Of a stretch of 64,000 nucleotides of DNA, positions 42,491-54,287 are shown piece after piece; positions within the stretch are counted from its first letter, which is position 1, and each line of letters starts with the position of its first letter. The translations under genes were made by a program, and so were the position numbers. The DNA comes from Eustoma russellianum (Eukaryota; Streptophyta; Magnoliopsida; Gentianales; Gentianaceae): NCBI GenBank assembly GCA_036186865.1, contig AP025067.1, forward strand, positions 19,614,055 to 19,678,054, read 5' to 3'. The notes beneath the pieces were generated by a model, which saw only the letters and a list, made by a program, of their open reading frames with translations, had not been told where the DNA came from and did not search any database.

Positions 42491-45400
42491 TGAATACATT
42501 AATATGGAATATCAGAGGCATGCGTGCCTCATTACCTAGGTTGCGACATTTGATTACGGAACATCGTTTGCATTTACTAGCTCTCATTGAACCTAAGCAT
42601 GCTCCTTCACATATTGATGCGTTTGGTTTAGGTCTTGGTTTTACCAGTTGGTATGCTTCTCAGTCTGAACGAATTTGGTTTTTCTGGCGTGACTCAGAAT
42701 TTCATTTGCTTACTACGCACGATCAAGATCAAGTTGTACATTTCACCCTGCTATTTATTCCGCTGCAGCTCACGTTTGTTTTCTCTGTTGTGTATGCGAA
42801 ACACACGTCATCATTATGTCGGTCTCTTTGGAATTCATTATGCGACTTTGCTGCTTCTTCCACTCTTCCATGGTTAATTGGCGGTGATTTTAATACTTTT
42901 CGTGAGCTTGAGGATCATAGGGGCCGATCATATCCTCCTCTGACTATATTACAGGACTTTAACGACTGCATCGAACTTTGTTCGCTTATGGCATCGCCAT
43001 ATCAGGGACCCAGATTTACTTGGGCAGATGGCAGGGGACTAGGTTGTGTTCGTCGCAGATTAGATTGGTTATTTATTAACTCCTCTTTCCAAGATGTTTT
43101 TGAAGACATGCAGTTAACGCATCTTCCGCGGGTTACTTCGGACCACACGCCGTTATTATTTGTATGTCGACTCAATACAACAAGTGGCCGTCGCTCTTTC
43201 CGTTTCTTGGACTCCTGGCTACTTCATCCAGATTTTCATTCTTATATGCAGAATGCATGGTTGTCATATCCGACTACATGAGGTATGCATGGTTTTTATT
43301 CGAAGTTAGTTTCCCTGAAACGAGACATTCAGCGGTGGAATAAAGAAATATTTGGTAATATTTTTAACAATCTTATGCACGCGGAATCACATCTTAATCA
43401 TGCTGAGGCTAGTTGGGAGGCTGACCCAACCGACGATACTCGTGAGGCATATCACCGTGCCAAAGCTGAGTACCTACAGGCATCTATTTATGAGCTACAT
43501 TTTTGGAAGCAAAAGGCGAGGGTAAAATGGCTCAATGAGGGCGACGCAAATACCCGATATTTTTATTCTATTGTCAAAGGACGGCGAACAAATCTTCGCA
43601 TACAGCAAATTCGCTCCTCAAATGGAGCACTGCATACAACATCAGCAGATATTATGGCGGAAGCAGTCTCATTTTACACCACCTTATTCGCTCAAGAGGC
43701 TACACATAATCATTCATCCATCTTATCGCATATGCCATGTATGATAACAGAGGAAGACAATATTATGCTCACGCAGTTACTTATGGCAGCAGAGGTCAAG
43801 GAAGCAGTATGGCATTTAGACCCACAGAGTGCAGCAGGGCCAAATGGATTTCATGGTAAGTTTTACTGAACTTGCTGGCCAATTATACATTCTGATGTAG
43901 TTAAAGCTGTGCAGGAGTTTTTTCTTGGGGTACCGCAACCCTCTGTAATGGCTAGCGCTTTGATTACTTTGATACCAAAGACTCAGTCTCCTCAAAATTT
44001 CAGTGACTTTCGCCCTATCTGTCTTAAACTTTCTGAGTAAAGTTTGTACGAGGATTATTGCCACACGTTTGGGCACTTTGCTTCCTAAATTGATATCTCC
44101 GGAACAGACAGGTTTCTTGCCTGGGCATGATATCTCTTCACAAGTTCTCATGGCACGTGAGATGGTCCATATGCTTGATAAAGGGGGATCCCAGTTATGC
44201 TTGAAATTGGACATGATGAAAGCTTTTGACTGCGTTAGCTGGGAGTATCTAGAATTGTTGTTGCGACAGTTTGGATTCTCCAACTTCTTTATTCGGATAA
44301 CCTCAACCACTTGCGTGCTACTACACTATCGGTTTTGATTAATGGCCAACCTTCGGCGTCTTTCAGACCATACAGAGGGGTCAAGCATGGTGACCCACTG
44401 TCTCCACTACTTTTCATTCTATCTTCTGAGGGTTTTAGCAGGGGCATCAAATCTTTAGTTGACTCTGGAGTCCTACAACCTTTTCGCCTTGGCCGTATCC
44501 CATTTGCCATCACCCATTTAGCATATGCGGATGATTTACTTATTTTTCTACGGGGTACACAACGCAATTTACGACGGTTTCATTCTTTCTTAACTTCATA
44601 TGAAACTACATCAGGACAAAAAATTAATTTTCACAAGAGTAGTTTTATACCCTCTACCAGCACTCTGGCTCACCAACGTCGCTCTTTCGAGACAATCTTA
44701 GGCATGCGGAGTACCGCTTTGCCATTCCGGTATCTTGGTTCATATTTGCATAAGGGTATTAATCGCGCCAGATATTGTACATCCCTCTTGTAGCATATTG
44801 ATGATCGAATTCAAGGATGGCATTCTCGTCTTCTATCAGCAGCAGGACGATTGGTGCTACTATGCTCAGTGATTTCAGCCCTTCCACTTCATATTTTGGC
44901 AGCTGGAGGTTTGCCCAAGTCTGTTATCAAAGTCATTGAAAGGAAGATGGCATCCTTTTATTGGGGTAATCGACATCATTAGGTTGCATGCTCCAAAATA
45001 ACTTTGCCAATTGAAGAAGGCGGCTTGGGACTCCGGGCTCTCAATAGCTTAAAAATGGCATATCACTGTCGAATATGGTGGTCATACCATCAGCAAGATA
45101 CACTATGGAGTAAATACATGCATGTAAAATATGGCAGCAGAGGAGATTACCGCCCACGCCTCCCAGATTCGCCGATTTGGAAGCTCATTTGTAGAATCCA
45201 TGTTAACTGCATTGCTCAGACGGAAGGCTCTGGACCTCATCTTACATGGAAACCCACGGCGTCTGGTGAGTTTTCTTTGAAATCTGCTTATGACATTTGC
45301 CATGTTGCAAGGCCCACACTGCTCTCTGCTAAATTCATTTGGTATAAGCATCATTCTCCCACCATAAAATTATTCCTATGGCGCATTTGCCACCTGGCAT

Positions 45401-46346
45401 TGCCATTTGAGGATTATATCGGCAGATATTCTACTGCTCGACCCACACAGTGTCCATTTTATAAACAACATTCGGCCACGGTAGACCATGTTTTCATCTA
45501 CTGCAGCAACATTCGCACCATTTGGGATTTCTTCGCCAAAGAATTACATGGTCCGTCACCCATCTCGCTACACCTTCGTCAATACTTGCTATCTTGGTGG
45601 TATCGCTCCTCGTTCTCGTCACTATTTAGGATTTTTAAGATCATCGTTCTGGCTATTGTTGTCTTCAACATATGGCGAACCTATGCGGCATTAGTGTATG
45701 GGGATTCGACTTCTTTTGCTCCTGCTACGCTTCGGGCTTCGATACATTATGATATTGAGATGTGGGTCAAAACTATACAAGGATCAAAGATTGCAGCGGG
45801 ACCCAACTTACGTCTTTCATGGATTCAAAGAATTCAGTCCCCGCGTCTACAGATAGTTCGCTGGCAAACACCACCCTCTGTTAGGCTAAAGTTGAATATT
45901 GATGCGTCAGTTGGCAGGCACGATGCCTCAGGTGGGGCAATTTTGCGTGATCATCTCGGTGTTTGTGTGGGAGCAATTTCATTTCGGCTTCCCCATTGAA
46001 CACCACTTGCAGCAGAGATTCAGTCAGCAGTGTTGGTCTGCTATATTTTCTTTCACTTTATCGTTCTATTGTTCTAGAATCTGACTGCGCACAACTGATT
46101 ACACGATTGAGACAGCCACAGCCTATCTTTGGGAACTATCATCTTCAGCTATTATGGATATTACTGCATCAGCATGGCCTGGATTATGTTCATGTATATA
46201 GAGAGGCCAACATGGCGGCACACTACCTTGCTCAGCATGCGATGATGTTTCCTCAAACACGGTCATATTCGCGTCACAGTTTACCATCACTCATTCGTGG
46301 TGCCATTGCTTTGGACCTCTCCTCCGCAAATTTGCGGGTTCCTTAA
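42490..46346 (+). pseudogene. LINE 2 ORF2 (endonuclease-RT-RNase H), broken
   Basis: ORF2 starts MNTLIWNIRGMRAS. Endonuclease motifs are ALIEPKHA, WLIGGDFNTF, RRLDWLF and SDHTPLLF. RT motifs are KWLNEGDANTRYF, SAAGPNGFHG, the KLDMMKAFDCVSW box, GVKHGDPLSPLLF and AYADDLLIF (about 44521-44550). A zinc-binding domain follows (about 45340-45530). Then comes RNase H with LNIDAS, GGAILRD, LAAEIQ, LESDC and YREANMAAHYLA (about 45890-46240), where the acidic catalytic residues are still readable. There are stops at 43279, 43867, 44791, about 44980 and 45997, and frame changes near 44030, 44310 and 46070. The RNase H domain agrees with the known group of plant L1 elements that acquired RNase H. Confidence 0.9.
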
Positions 46347-46842
46347 GCTTCAGGTCTTCCAAATGGATTGGCAACTTTTCGCTATCTCTGCCTGCACCTT
46401 AGTTGGGGCAGGCAGACCTGGTATGATCTTCATTCGATTCGCTATAAACCTTTATCTATGTTTCATATATCTGTTTCACTCAGAGTTTAATATCTCCTCT
46501 GCTTGGACGGGCTCACGACTCATGTTTGTTTGCATCGACGACGACGATATTCTTTCCGTTGGGACAAGGGCCACTTCGATACAAATATGCGGACTCCTTA
46601 TGTTGCAGGTCTTCCAAATGGATTGGCAATTCTTTGATATATCTGCCGGTACCTTAGTTGGTGCAGGCAGGCCTGGTATGATCTTCTTTCGATTCGCCTT
46701 ACACATTTGTCTCTGTCTCGTATATCTGCTTCACTCAGCGTTTCATTTATCTTGTGCATGGACGGGAACACGGCTCACAATTGTTTCCGACGCTACTCTT
46801 TCCGACGGGATGAGGGACAAACATCAAGAGTGGACATCTTCA
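46333..46842 (+). repeat. Tandem duplication in the LINE 2 3' region, period about 255 bp
   Basis: The block with CAGGTCTTCCAAATGGATTG at 46351 recurs at 46606. The order TCTGCC, ACCTTAGTTGG, GCAGGC, CCTGGTATGATCTTC and TTCGATTCGC is shared in both units. The copies have diverged moderately. Confidence 0.8.
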
Positions 46843-47163
46843 TGGCTTGCTTTTGTTTTGTTACCTTTGTATTATTTTCGGATTGTACATTATTTCATTT
46901 TACACAGTAGCGCATATCAACACTCCATTTATATAAATATGTACGCTTTTTCCTTCGCCAAGGTTTTATCCACAAGGGTGGTTTTACTTCGCAAGGTTTT
47001 AATGCAGCATATCATATATATTTTGGATGTTGGTGATCATATACTGTTTGGATGTTGGTAATCATATACTGCTACTATCGCCATACTTTCATTCTCTGTA
47101 ATAGGGTTTTCCTCCGCCATAAGTGAGGGCTTATGCTAATAAAATTTCCTTTGCATAAAAAAA

Positions 47164-47218
47164 TGTGTGTGTGTGTGTGTGTTTGCGCATGTGTGTGTAT
47201 ATATATATATATATACAT
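47164..47218. repeat. (GT)n and (TA)n microsatellite between two LINE 3' ends
   Basis: GT repeat, then a short spacer TTTGCGCATG, then GT and TA repeats. It lies between the A-tract of LINE 2 and the T-rich end of an inverted LINE fragment. Confidence 0.85.
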
Positions 47219-47475
47219 TTTATAAAAGGCGATTTTATTGTATTAAACCTCACTTACGGCGGAGGAAAAACATAAAACATCAAGGTTTTTTAATGAAAAA
47301 AGTGAATGTAGTGAACTAATGATTGTCAGCCTCCAATCATATATGATATGCCACATTAAAACCTTGCCAAGTAAAACCACCTTGTGGATAAAACCTTGGC
47401 GAAGAAAAAAGCATACACATTTATATAATTGGATCGTTGACCAAGTACAAATCCTATCAAAAAATATAACGAGAG
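47219..47475 (-). mobile_element. 5'-truncated LINE 3' end, inverted relative to LINE 2
   Basis: Read on the minus strand this matches the last ~250 bp of LINE 2, but diverged. Shared words include TTCGCCAAGGTTTTATCCACAA, a GGTTTTAATG block followed by ATATCATATAT, and CCTCCGCC.TAAGTGAGG, ending in AATAAAAT and a short A-rich tail. It is a separate truncated insertion of the same LINE family into the same microsatellite, tail to tail with LINE 2. Confidence 0.78.
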
Positions 47476-47477
47476 GG

Positions 47478-47484
47478 GATATAT

Positions 47485-47517
<33 letters not shown>

Positions 47518-47540
47518 AAACATATATGTGTGTGTGTGTG
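47478..47540. repeat. (AC)n, (TA)n and (GT)n microsatellite
   Basis: Short AC, AT and GT runs flanking the truncated LINE fragment. The old copia LTR resumes directly after. Confidence 0.85.
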
Positions 47541-48823
47541 AAGACCATATCCTACACGGACTTTGGTTTTTTCAGAATTCTCATTATTAATCATACTATA
47601 TGGACTTTATGGTATTCTTATATACATTATTCTTGGATTCTCTACTATTATTTGTAGCAAACTATTGGCCATAAGATTGAAGAAAAACGATCACACTTAA
47701 AGGAGAGAAAAGGAGAAATAGTTTGCATTAAGTGGTGGTAATTACAATGCAATCTATTCTCACCATTATCCAATCATTGTTATCAGATCTCCCACTTATT
47801 TTTAAACATAGAAAACGTTCACATATGTATTTTTGAGGTGGAAAATCAAAATTTGATATATATTCACGACTACACCACATGGAATAACCAAAGCACTCCA
47901 AGATGATTTGTTGGCAAGGACTTACAGACTTGGCATAGAAGGTGGCATGTATCTCAGTTTTGGAAGCCAAAATGCAGCTAATTGGTCAGCTCTTATCATT
48001 ACAAGTTGCTATTGTGGTCAACCCTTATCATTCTAATATGTAGAAATTTTATGCTGAGTTTTCAGCCATAAAGAAAGGAGATGAGGTGTTCCAATCAAGA
48101 GTCTTGAAGGTGCCAACTACGCAAGGTGGTGAGTTGTTCATCCAATCAAATCACGACAAGTAAGATTGATGACATTGAAGTGACATTTGGCCATCCTAAA
48201 GATCATAAAGGGATGCTCACACCTATAAATATGAGTAGAATTGAAGAATGAAGACGCACCCTAAACTCTCTTCTTCCTTATTTCTTCTTCTTCTACATTC
48301 TTGCAGATGAGTTATAGTTTTGAGCTGTCGTTTTGCTTCAATAACATCTCTTTTGCTCATAAAAATTGTAACTGATTAGCCATTCTATAAGGCTACATCA
48401 ATAGGTGGTGAAGTGTTTACATATTTATGGTTGTTAAGGTACTGAGGTTAAGTTTTGATTACGGTTGGTGTATAACCAAAGAATAAAGTACTTTGTAAGG
48501 TGTAAGGTGTTCTATTGATCGTGAAAATCCAAGGAAAGGTGTTTCTTCGGACTAGAACAGGTCACATTGACCCAGCCAGGATAATTCTTTGTGTTTTTGA
48601 TTTTTTATAGCAATAAACTTCTAACTGTTAACTTTCATTTACAATAAGAATAATTGAATTTGAGTAAAGAAAAGTTAGTCACTCAGTCTTGGAAAGATTA
48701 TTGCTCTATTTTCCCAACAGATTGGCCAGACTTTAAGAAACGTGCATTTCCAATCTTATTGATCATAGTTTCTGTTCAAGTCGTCTTAAAAACATAAACT
48801 AGACATTATATGGCTTAGTTTGT
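47541..48823 (+). repeat. 3' LTR of the old copia element, part 2
   Basis: This continues the LTR interrupted at 41052. GACCATATCC, TGGTATTCTTATATACATTATT, CCTATAAATA, CAATAGGTGGTGAAGTGTTTACATATT and CTTAAAAACATAAACTAG are shared with 36463-37880. It ends where a new TGTTACGCC start begins. Confidence 0.75.
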
Positions 48824-50633
48824 GTTACGCCTGATTTTTTTGTACCGAGTATATTTGATCAAATTGTTATACCGTGCTGAGTAATATATGTATGAAATGT
48901 AGTACACTTTAATTAAATAAGAAAACCCTATGTAACAAAATAAATTAGCTGGAATAATTAAATGAAATTGGAAAGTAGGACACAACTATTTTGTATATTT
49001 AAATAAAGGAAAAAAAGAAAAGGTTATACATGAAAAATGATGTAGACAAATTTTAGACCTAGTCTATCCAACCAAAGGCACCCTAGCTAGCAACCACTAA
49101 GGAAAATAGTGGAGAATTATTTTATTTTCTTTTTCCCACAATCATTAGCCTTCTTACAACACTTAACGAAATTAATAAGTGTTCAACCCCTACCCACATA
49201 CTTCTACTTAAAGCCTTTACTTTTTCATACTCCACACACTTTCAACACACCAGCATTTCACTTCTTTCCCCATCACATGGCCGGCCAACCTAAGGAAAGA
49301 AAAGGAAGAAATTTTCGTACACCACTCAACCTTCAACCAACCATATTACATGCAACTCTTACCCATGTCATTTCTCTTCCAACTTCCAAACATAATCATT
49401 CCCTCCTCCACCCATGTCTTGGCCGACCACCATTCAAGAAAAAGGGAAAGAAAAGCTGTTACCACACTCCCCTTCACCTAATCCTAAAGCACGCAAATTC
49501 CTTCATCCATCATATTCATTTTCCCTTTTACATGACGCTAATTATGAGATTCCTCCATTACTCCAAAGCACCAAGGTAACCGTCCATTGGGAGGTTAAAA
49601 CGGAGAAATTTCATTTTTCATTTCATTCTCCTCACTTCCATTTCATTCCAAAGAAAGAATCCTGCTCTCTTCTCTCCCCAAGAAAAATCAAAGTCCTTCA
49701 AGCTCCTCCAAGATTCCCAAACCCATGAGTATCACGGAGAGAAGAAGAAAAAAATCTCTCCAAGTTTAGGAGAAAGAGGAGATGTTCAAGCCTAAGAAAC
49801 ATTCAACCCACACCTAAGGTAAGAATTTGCATCATCAATTCTAGTAATTTCTCCTCCCATTATCCTTCTAAATTGCTCAAAATTATCCCCTATTTTAGCA
49901 CCAAGGCCGAAAGTCCACAAAGAGGAGGAAAAAAGTTTTCTAATTTGAAGAAGAAGGGTAACCATAAGAATCTTCAAAGGTATGATTTTTATTAAGGTTT
50001 GATGATAGAGAACTCTAAGTATTTTTCCTCTAAGATGACTAAGTCACCTTCTTCTGTAGCATATCAGGCCGTGTACACCCAAGAAGGAAAGGGAAGAAAT
50101 CTTTTCCATTTTAAGGTTTAAATCTAAAGAAAAAGAAAGTACTCCACATAGTGTCTTCATGCATGTTGAAAATCTAAGTATCTATGTTCATATATAAACT
50201 TGGATCATTCATGAAATTGTTCAATGGTTTTTATAACATGGATATGCAAAAAGTATGTTTGCATTCAAGATATGTGATGTCTATTATGTGATGTATATTT
50301 ATGTGTAAGTGTATGACTAAGATGAAATAAAGAATAGTCTTGCATGTGAAAATGAAGATAGTTATGGTCTCATATGTGGTTGCATGTCTCATTTAGTGAA
50401 AGAACATGGATGCATGTATGCTACCATGAAAAGTGTACCAAGAGTATAGCATTGATGCATTTTCTTATGTGTTTTCATAATGGCCATAACTTATGTGTTT
50501 CTTGATGATTTTCGGTTTTCATGCATGTTGTTGGTCTTGATTTAGCATGTATATAAGGCATCATATTCATGGCAATAATGCTTGACCACAAAAGTTTGTT
50601 TCTGGGTGATCAACATGCCTATTTTGATGCATG
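48824..50633 (+). mobile_element. Putative Ty3/gypsy-type LTR fragment
   Basis: It starts TGTTACGCC after the old copia LTR and shows long AT-rich sequence with a leader-like part (about 49090-49800), with GGCCGGCCAAC and many CTTC/AAGG words. In character it resembles the gypsy LTR arms further right. The proline- and histidine-rich frame at 49109-49579 has no domain and is not called a gene. No second LTR end or internal region is visible. The fragment is cut by a Sirevirus-type LTR at 50634. Confidence 0.4.
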
Positions 50634-52092
50634 TGTAGGATCTGCAAGGCACCACCAGAAGGAGGAGTTGTATAGTGGGTGCGGAAAATGTGGTTTTTAA
50701 AATAGTTTTAAACCAAAAGCCCAACTTGTGAAAACAGTTTCTGTTTTTAGGACTAGTTTTTAAATGTTTTGAAAACTAGGTTGCAGGTCTTCAAAAATTC
50801 TGAAATTTGGAGATAACTTAGCCTCAGATGTTCTGAGTATCTCCTAAACATTTCAGATCAAAATTCAACCTCTAACCCCTTGAAAAATCGTTGGTGGTCA
50901 GATTGCACAAATCTGCCAGAACCGGTAGTCTGATTTGAAAATTTAATTCCCATTTGTCCGTAACTCCAAATGCCTGAAAATTTAATGACTAGTCCCCTAT
51001 TAGTTGTATTTAAATGGGTTGAAACATTTTTGAAAAATTCTTTTGGAAAGTTAGTCAAATACGATCAAAGTCTCAACCTTTGCAAGCCTGAAAGTCAGAC
51101 TGCACTAGTCTCAGAACTTTGGGCGTTTAGATGACTTATATTTGTCCAAAAGGGTTGAAACTTGTGCCAAAAAAACCTTAAAACGTGTGGCTATAACTTT
51201 GAAAAGTTTCGTGATTTTGGAAATTCGTTTACTATTTTTACCAACGTGATCAAAAACGATAAACAGTCCTGAAACGGAAAGTAAGTGCTGAAAGTAAATG
51301 ACACCAGGAATTTTATACTGGTTCGGTTATAAACAACCTACTCCAGTCTTCGAGGACATCTTCCTCGGTTAGCACTAATCACACAATACAAAATAGCACC
51401 TTACCACAGGGTTGATGGAGTTACACACCAACTCCAACCCTTTACCAACCTTGTATGAGAATACAATGATTACGAACACCACCACCTTGCAAGTGCAAGA
51501 TTGATCACACCTTGATCAATCTTTTACAATGATAAAGAGTATAGGGTGGTATGTAAGAAGCCTATCCAAGATGTATAAATATGAATACAATAGGCTTTTA
51601 GAGAGAAGAAAGAAAGAAGTGTAGAAAAAGAGACTAGAAAAACGTTTTAAATCTTGTATGCTTGTAAGACTTGTGTTGTTTTTGTCTTGCTCTCTTCTTT
51701 CCTTTTAACATTGGTGGCCGTCCCCCTATGATGCCCTTCTCCTCTTGAAAATTATCTTCTAAGTTATTGGAAGAGTGTATTGCATCATTGTGATATTGTC
51801 TTGCTTACTTGGCACCTCCTCATTGGATGATCATTAAGCTCTTGCATACTTGGCACTCATTGATTGGATGGATGTTGTCATTACTTGATGACTAGATAAA
51901 TCTGAAATTAAACCTCAAAAAGCATGTGCCAATTAGCCATAAAATTATTTCCATAAAGCATATAATCATCCCACTTATTTTGCAAGACAAATAACTCCAA
52001 TTTACCATGCAAGAATTCGGCCATTACTCCTCTTGCACATGCTGAAATTTCAGCATGTGTAACATTTGCATTTCATTCAAAATATTGCCAAG
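50634..52092 (-). mobile_element. Sirevirus-type LTR, U5-side half
   Basis: It starts TGTAGGATCTGCAAGGCACC like LTR1-3 and follows them, diverged, over about 1.45 kb. The TTTATACTGGTTCGGTTATA block, the GGTCCA region and one TTCGGCCATTA hairpin module (ATGCTGAAATTTCAGCAT near 52040) are all present. It stops near the place corresponding to about 16760 of LTR1. The flank before 50634 is not a primer site, so it is not a 5' LTR. Confidence 0.78.
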
Positions 52093-52846
52093 TTTGTAGA
52101 GAAAAAGGGGTTTGAGTGATTTCAAAATATGTGATTTAAATGAGCATGACATAAAACGTGTGCATGATATAAACATGTATAAACGTGTGCATGATATATT
52201 GCTTATTACTTGCCTTATTTAGTTCATATATAAAGTTTCCGTACTAACGAGCCATGAAGCGTTAAAGCTTACATCATATGGCAAACATTTGTTGTGTTTA
52301 TAATATTTTCAGGTGCCACCATAAATGAACTAAACTAGTTCATTAAGTGAAGTACTAAGTTAATTAAACTAAGTAGTTCATTAAAGGAAGCTACATTTGG
52401 ACAAGGCACAAAGGCAACAAGGCTAAGAAAAGAAAGTCTCCTCCTCTTCCTCTCACCGTATGGCACGCCTATATACATATATAAATACATATTTTCTGAT
52501 TTTTTGAAAAAGGCACATACACATGTATTCCAACGTACTTTCGACACGTTATATATTTTACGTATGTACGTTAACGTCGCACCATCATACTTAACTCATA
52601 TTTATGAGTATATTCAGGACTTATATCATATGATATAAGTCATGGTGATGACAAATTAAGTACGACACGTTAAACGGTTCTAAACCAAAAATTGTCGTAT
52701 CGGGCGAATACCGAAACTTCGCCAATGTGTCACGTACTTGCCATAAATAGATGGCCAGCCCCTACATCTCAAAAATCATTATTAATTTCGTGGCTATGAT
52801 GATATTTTCAGCCATAAAATCATTCCACGTTGGCACACACAAATCA
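52093..52846 (+). mobile_element. Sirevirus-type LTR, U3-side half, inverted, part 1
   Basis: It starts TGTAGAGAAAAAGGGGTTTGAG, the reverse complement of the end of LTR1, and proceeds in the opposite orientation to 50634-52092. It contains the 20-bp palindrome (52620-52639), TAATGAACT pairs and GTCACGTACTTGCC. It is interrupted at 52846 by the palindromic gypsy element. Confidence 0.78.
52842..52846. repeat. Left target duplication of the palindromic element
   Basis: AATCA. The second copy is at 61728-61732. Removing the element and one copy restores the LTR word CACACAAATCACCC, as found intact (reverse complement) in LTR1-3. Confidence 0.92.
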
Positions 52847-53554
52847 TGTAGCGCCCCACACCCGGCCTCGTCCGGATACGGTGCACCCGCCGTACTTCAC
52901 TAAGGAGAGTACAAAGCGTCATGCGTAACATACGAAAATCCATAATATAAGCCATGGATTCCTATGTTATCAATTAACATGACAGTAAAATTTAGGCAGA
53001 ATTAAAACTTTCCAAATTAAACATGCATTACGCAATAACTAAGTCCCCAAAGTAGCGGTCACACAAAACATCATAGTCACATCCCACAGAGTACCAACAT
53101 AGTCATAATACAAACATCTAAACAGCACAAAAGTCCTTAAGTTCATCTCCCTTCATGTCTTCACGCCTACGGATACGGTACCCTCAGTTCATCTTCAATC
53201 CACTCTATCTTGGCATTATCTGGGGGGAAAAATAAAGTGTGAGTGATAAAAATCACCCAGCAAGGATACAATAAACGACCATGAAATACATAAAGAATTA
53301 GAACGTGAATGTAACAACATAAATCTTTGAATAGCAACTCATACCTGTCTTAAGTCTTGAAGTCAACTGATGGTATGGACTAAGCATAATTCTAGATAGT
53401 GCTAACCACTATTGGCTTATTAAGTCCTTAGCTGTATCATACCACATATTAACGTGATCATGAGTTATGCAATATGCAATGCATGATGTCATGTCATGTC
53501 GTGTCAAAACATCAGTATGGTCCCATAAAATGTCATGTCATAAAAACAGAGTGT

Positions 53555-53770
53555 CAGATCAATTAACCCCGGATTTGAGCGGGTCCAGAACAGATATCAG
53601 ATCAATTAACCCCGGATCTGAGCGGGTCCAGAACAGATATCAGATCAATTAACCCCGGATCTGAGCGGGTCCAGAACAGATATCAGATCAATTAACCCCG
53701 GATCTGAGCGGGTCCAGAACAGATATCAGATCAATTAACCCCGGATCTGAGCGGGTCCAGAACAGATATC
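53555..53770. repeat. 43-bp minisatellite, five units
   Basis: The unit contains GATCAATTAACCCCGGATCT followed by GAGCGGGTCCAGAACAGATAT, five times with almost no variation. The right arm has four units. It is part of the LTR. Confidence 0.92.
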
Positions 53771-54287
53771 ATGTCATCAGACCAATTAACCCCGGGTCTG
53801 GAGTCGGGTTAGTCGCATGCTTGGCCGGCAAAGGAATCATGAAGCTTTCTTTAAAAACATGGGACCGTAAAAACTTTTCATGCATAACGAAAAGATAATC
53901 ACTTGTAAAACTTGCTTGCATCATAAAATCCATGAAAATCAGGTTCATAATCATGCATGATACATGCCGTGATATGAGATGCAAGCCATGACATAAATGA
54001 TCATATGCACTCCTTATAACATGTCAACGTACATGAGTTTGGGAGAATATTTCCAAGTTTTGTACTTCATTTACATAGGACGGTTAGGCTAACCATTTAG
54101 GTCCATTTACGCGACTCTTTCGTCACAAGTTAGGTGAAATCCTAGATACAAGTCGTAAAATTGGCAATTATTTTAAATAACCATAAGGGGCTTACTTACT
54201 TACTTTACGATTTATCTTAAGTGCTGAGGCTGAGCTGACCGATGTTACTAAAAATTTAATTGTGACGAATCCGTAATGCCGTTTCCA

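Larger units (their letters stand above)
41053..47163 (+). mobile_element. Plant L1-type LINE with RNase H (LINE 2), old copy
   Basis: The element runs from a GC-rich 5' leader with short GGCGATCA repeats (about 41080-41110), through ORF1 and ORF2, to a 3' region ending TTTGCATAAAAAAA at 47163. GT repeat on both sides is the likely target duplication, although simple repeats hide its exact length. ORF2 carries endonuclease, RT, zinc-binding and RNase H domains. Many stops show that it is inactive. Confidence 0.88.

Noticed and set aside
49109..49579. 156-residue frame rich in His, Pro and Phe
   Set aside because: Composition reflects CT-rich leader sequence of an LTR. No domain or homologous pattern was seen.
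53555..53770. CRISPR-like regular repeats of 43 bp
   Set aside because: The units are contiguous with no unique spacers, lie inside a plant LTR and recur in the mirrored arm.
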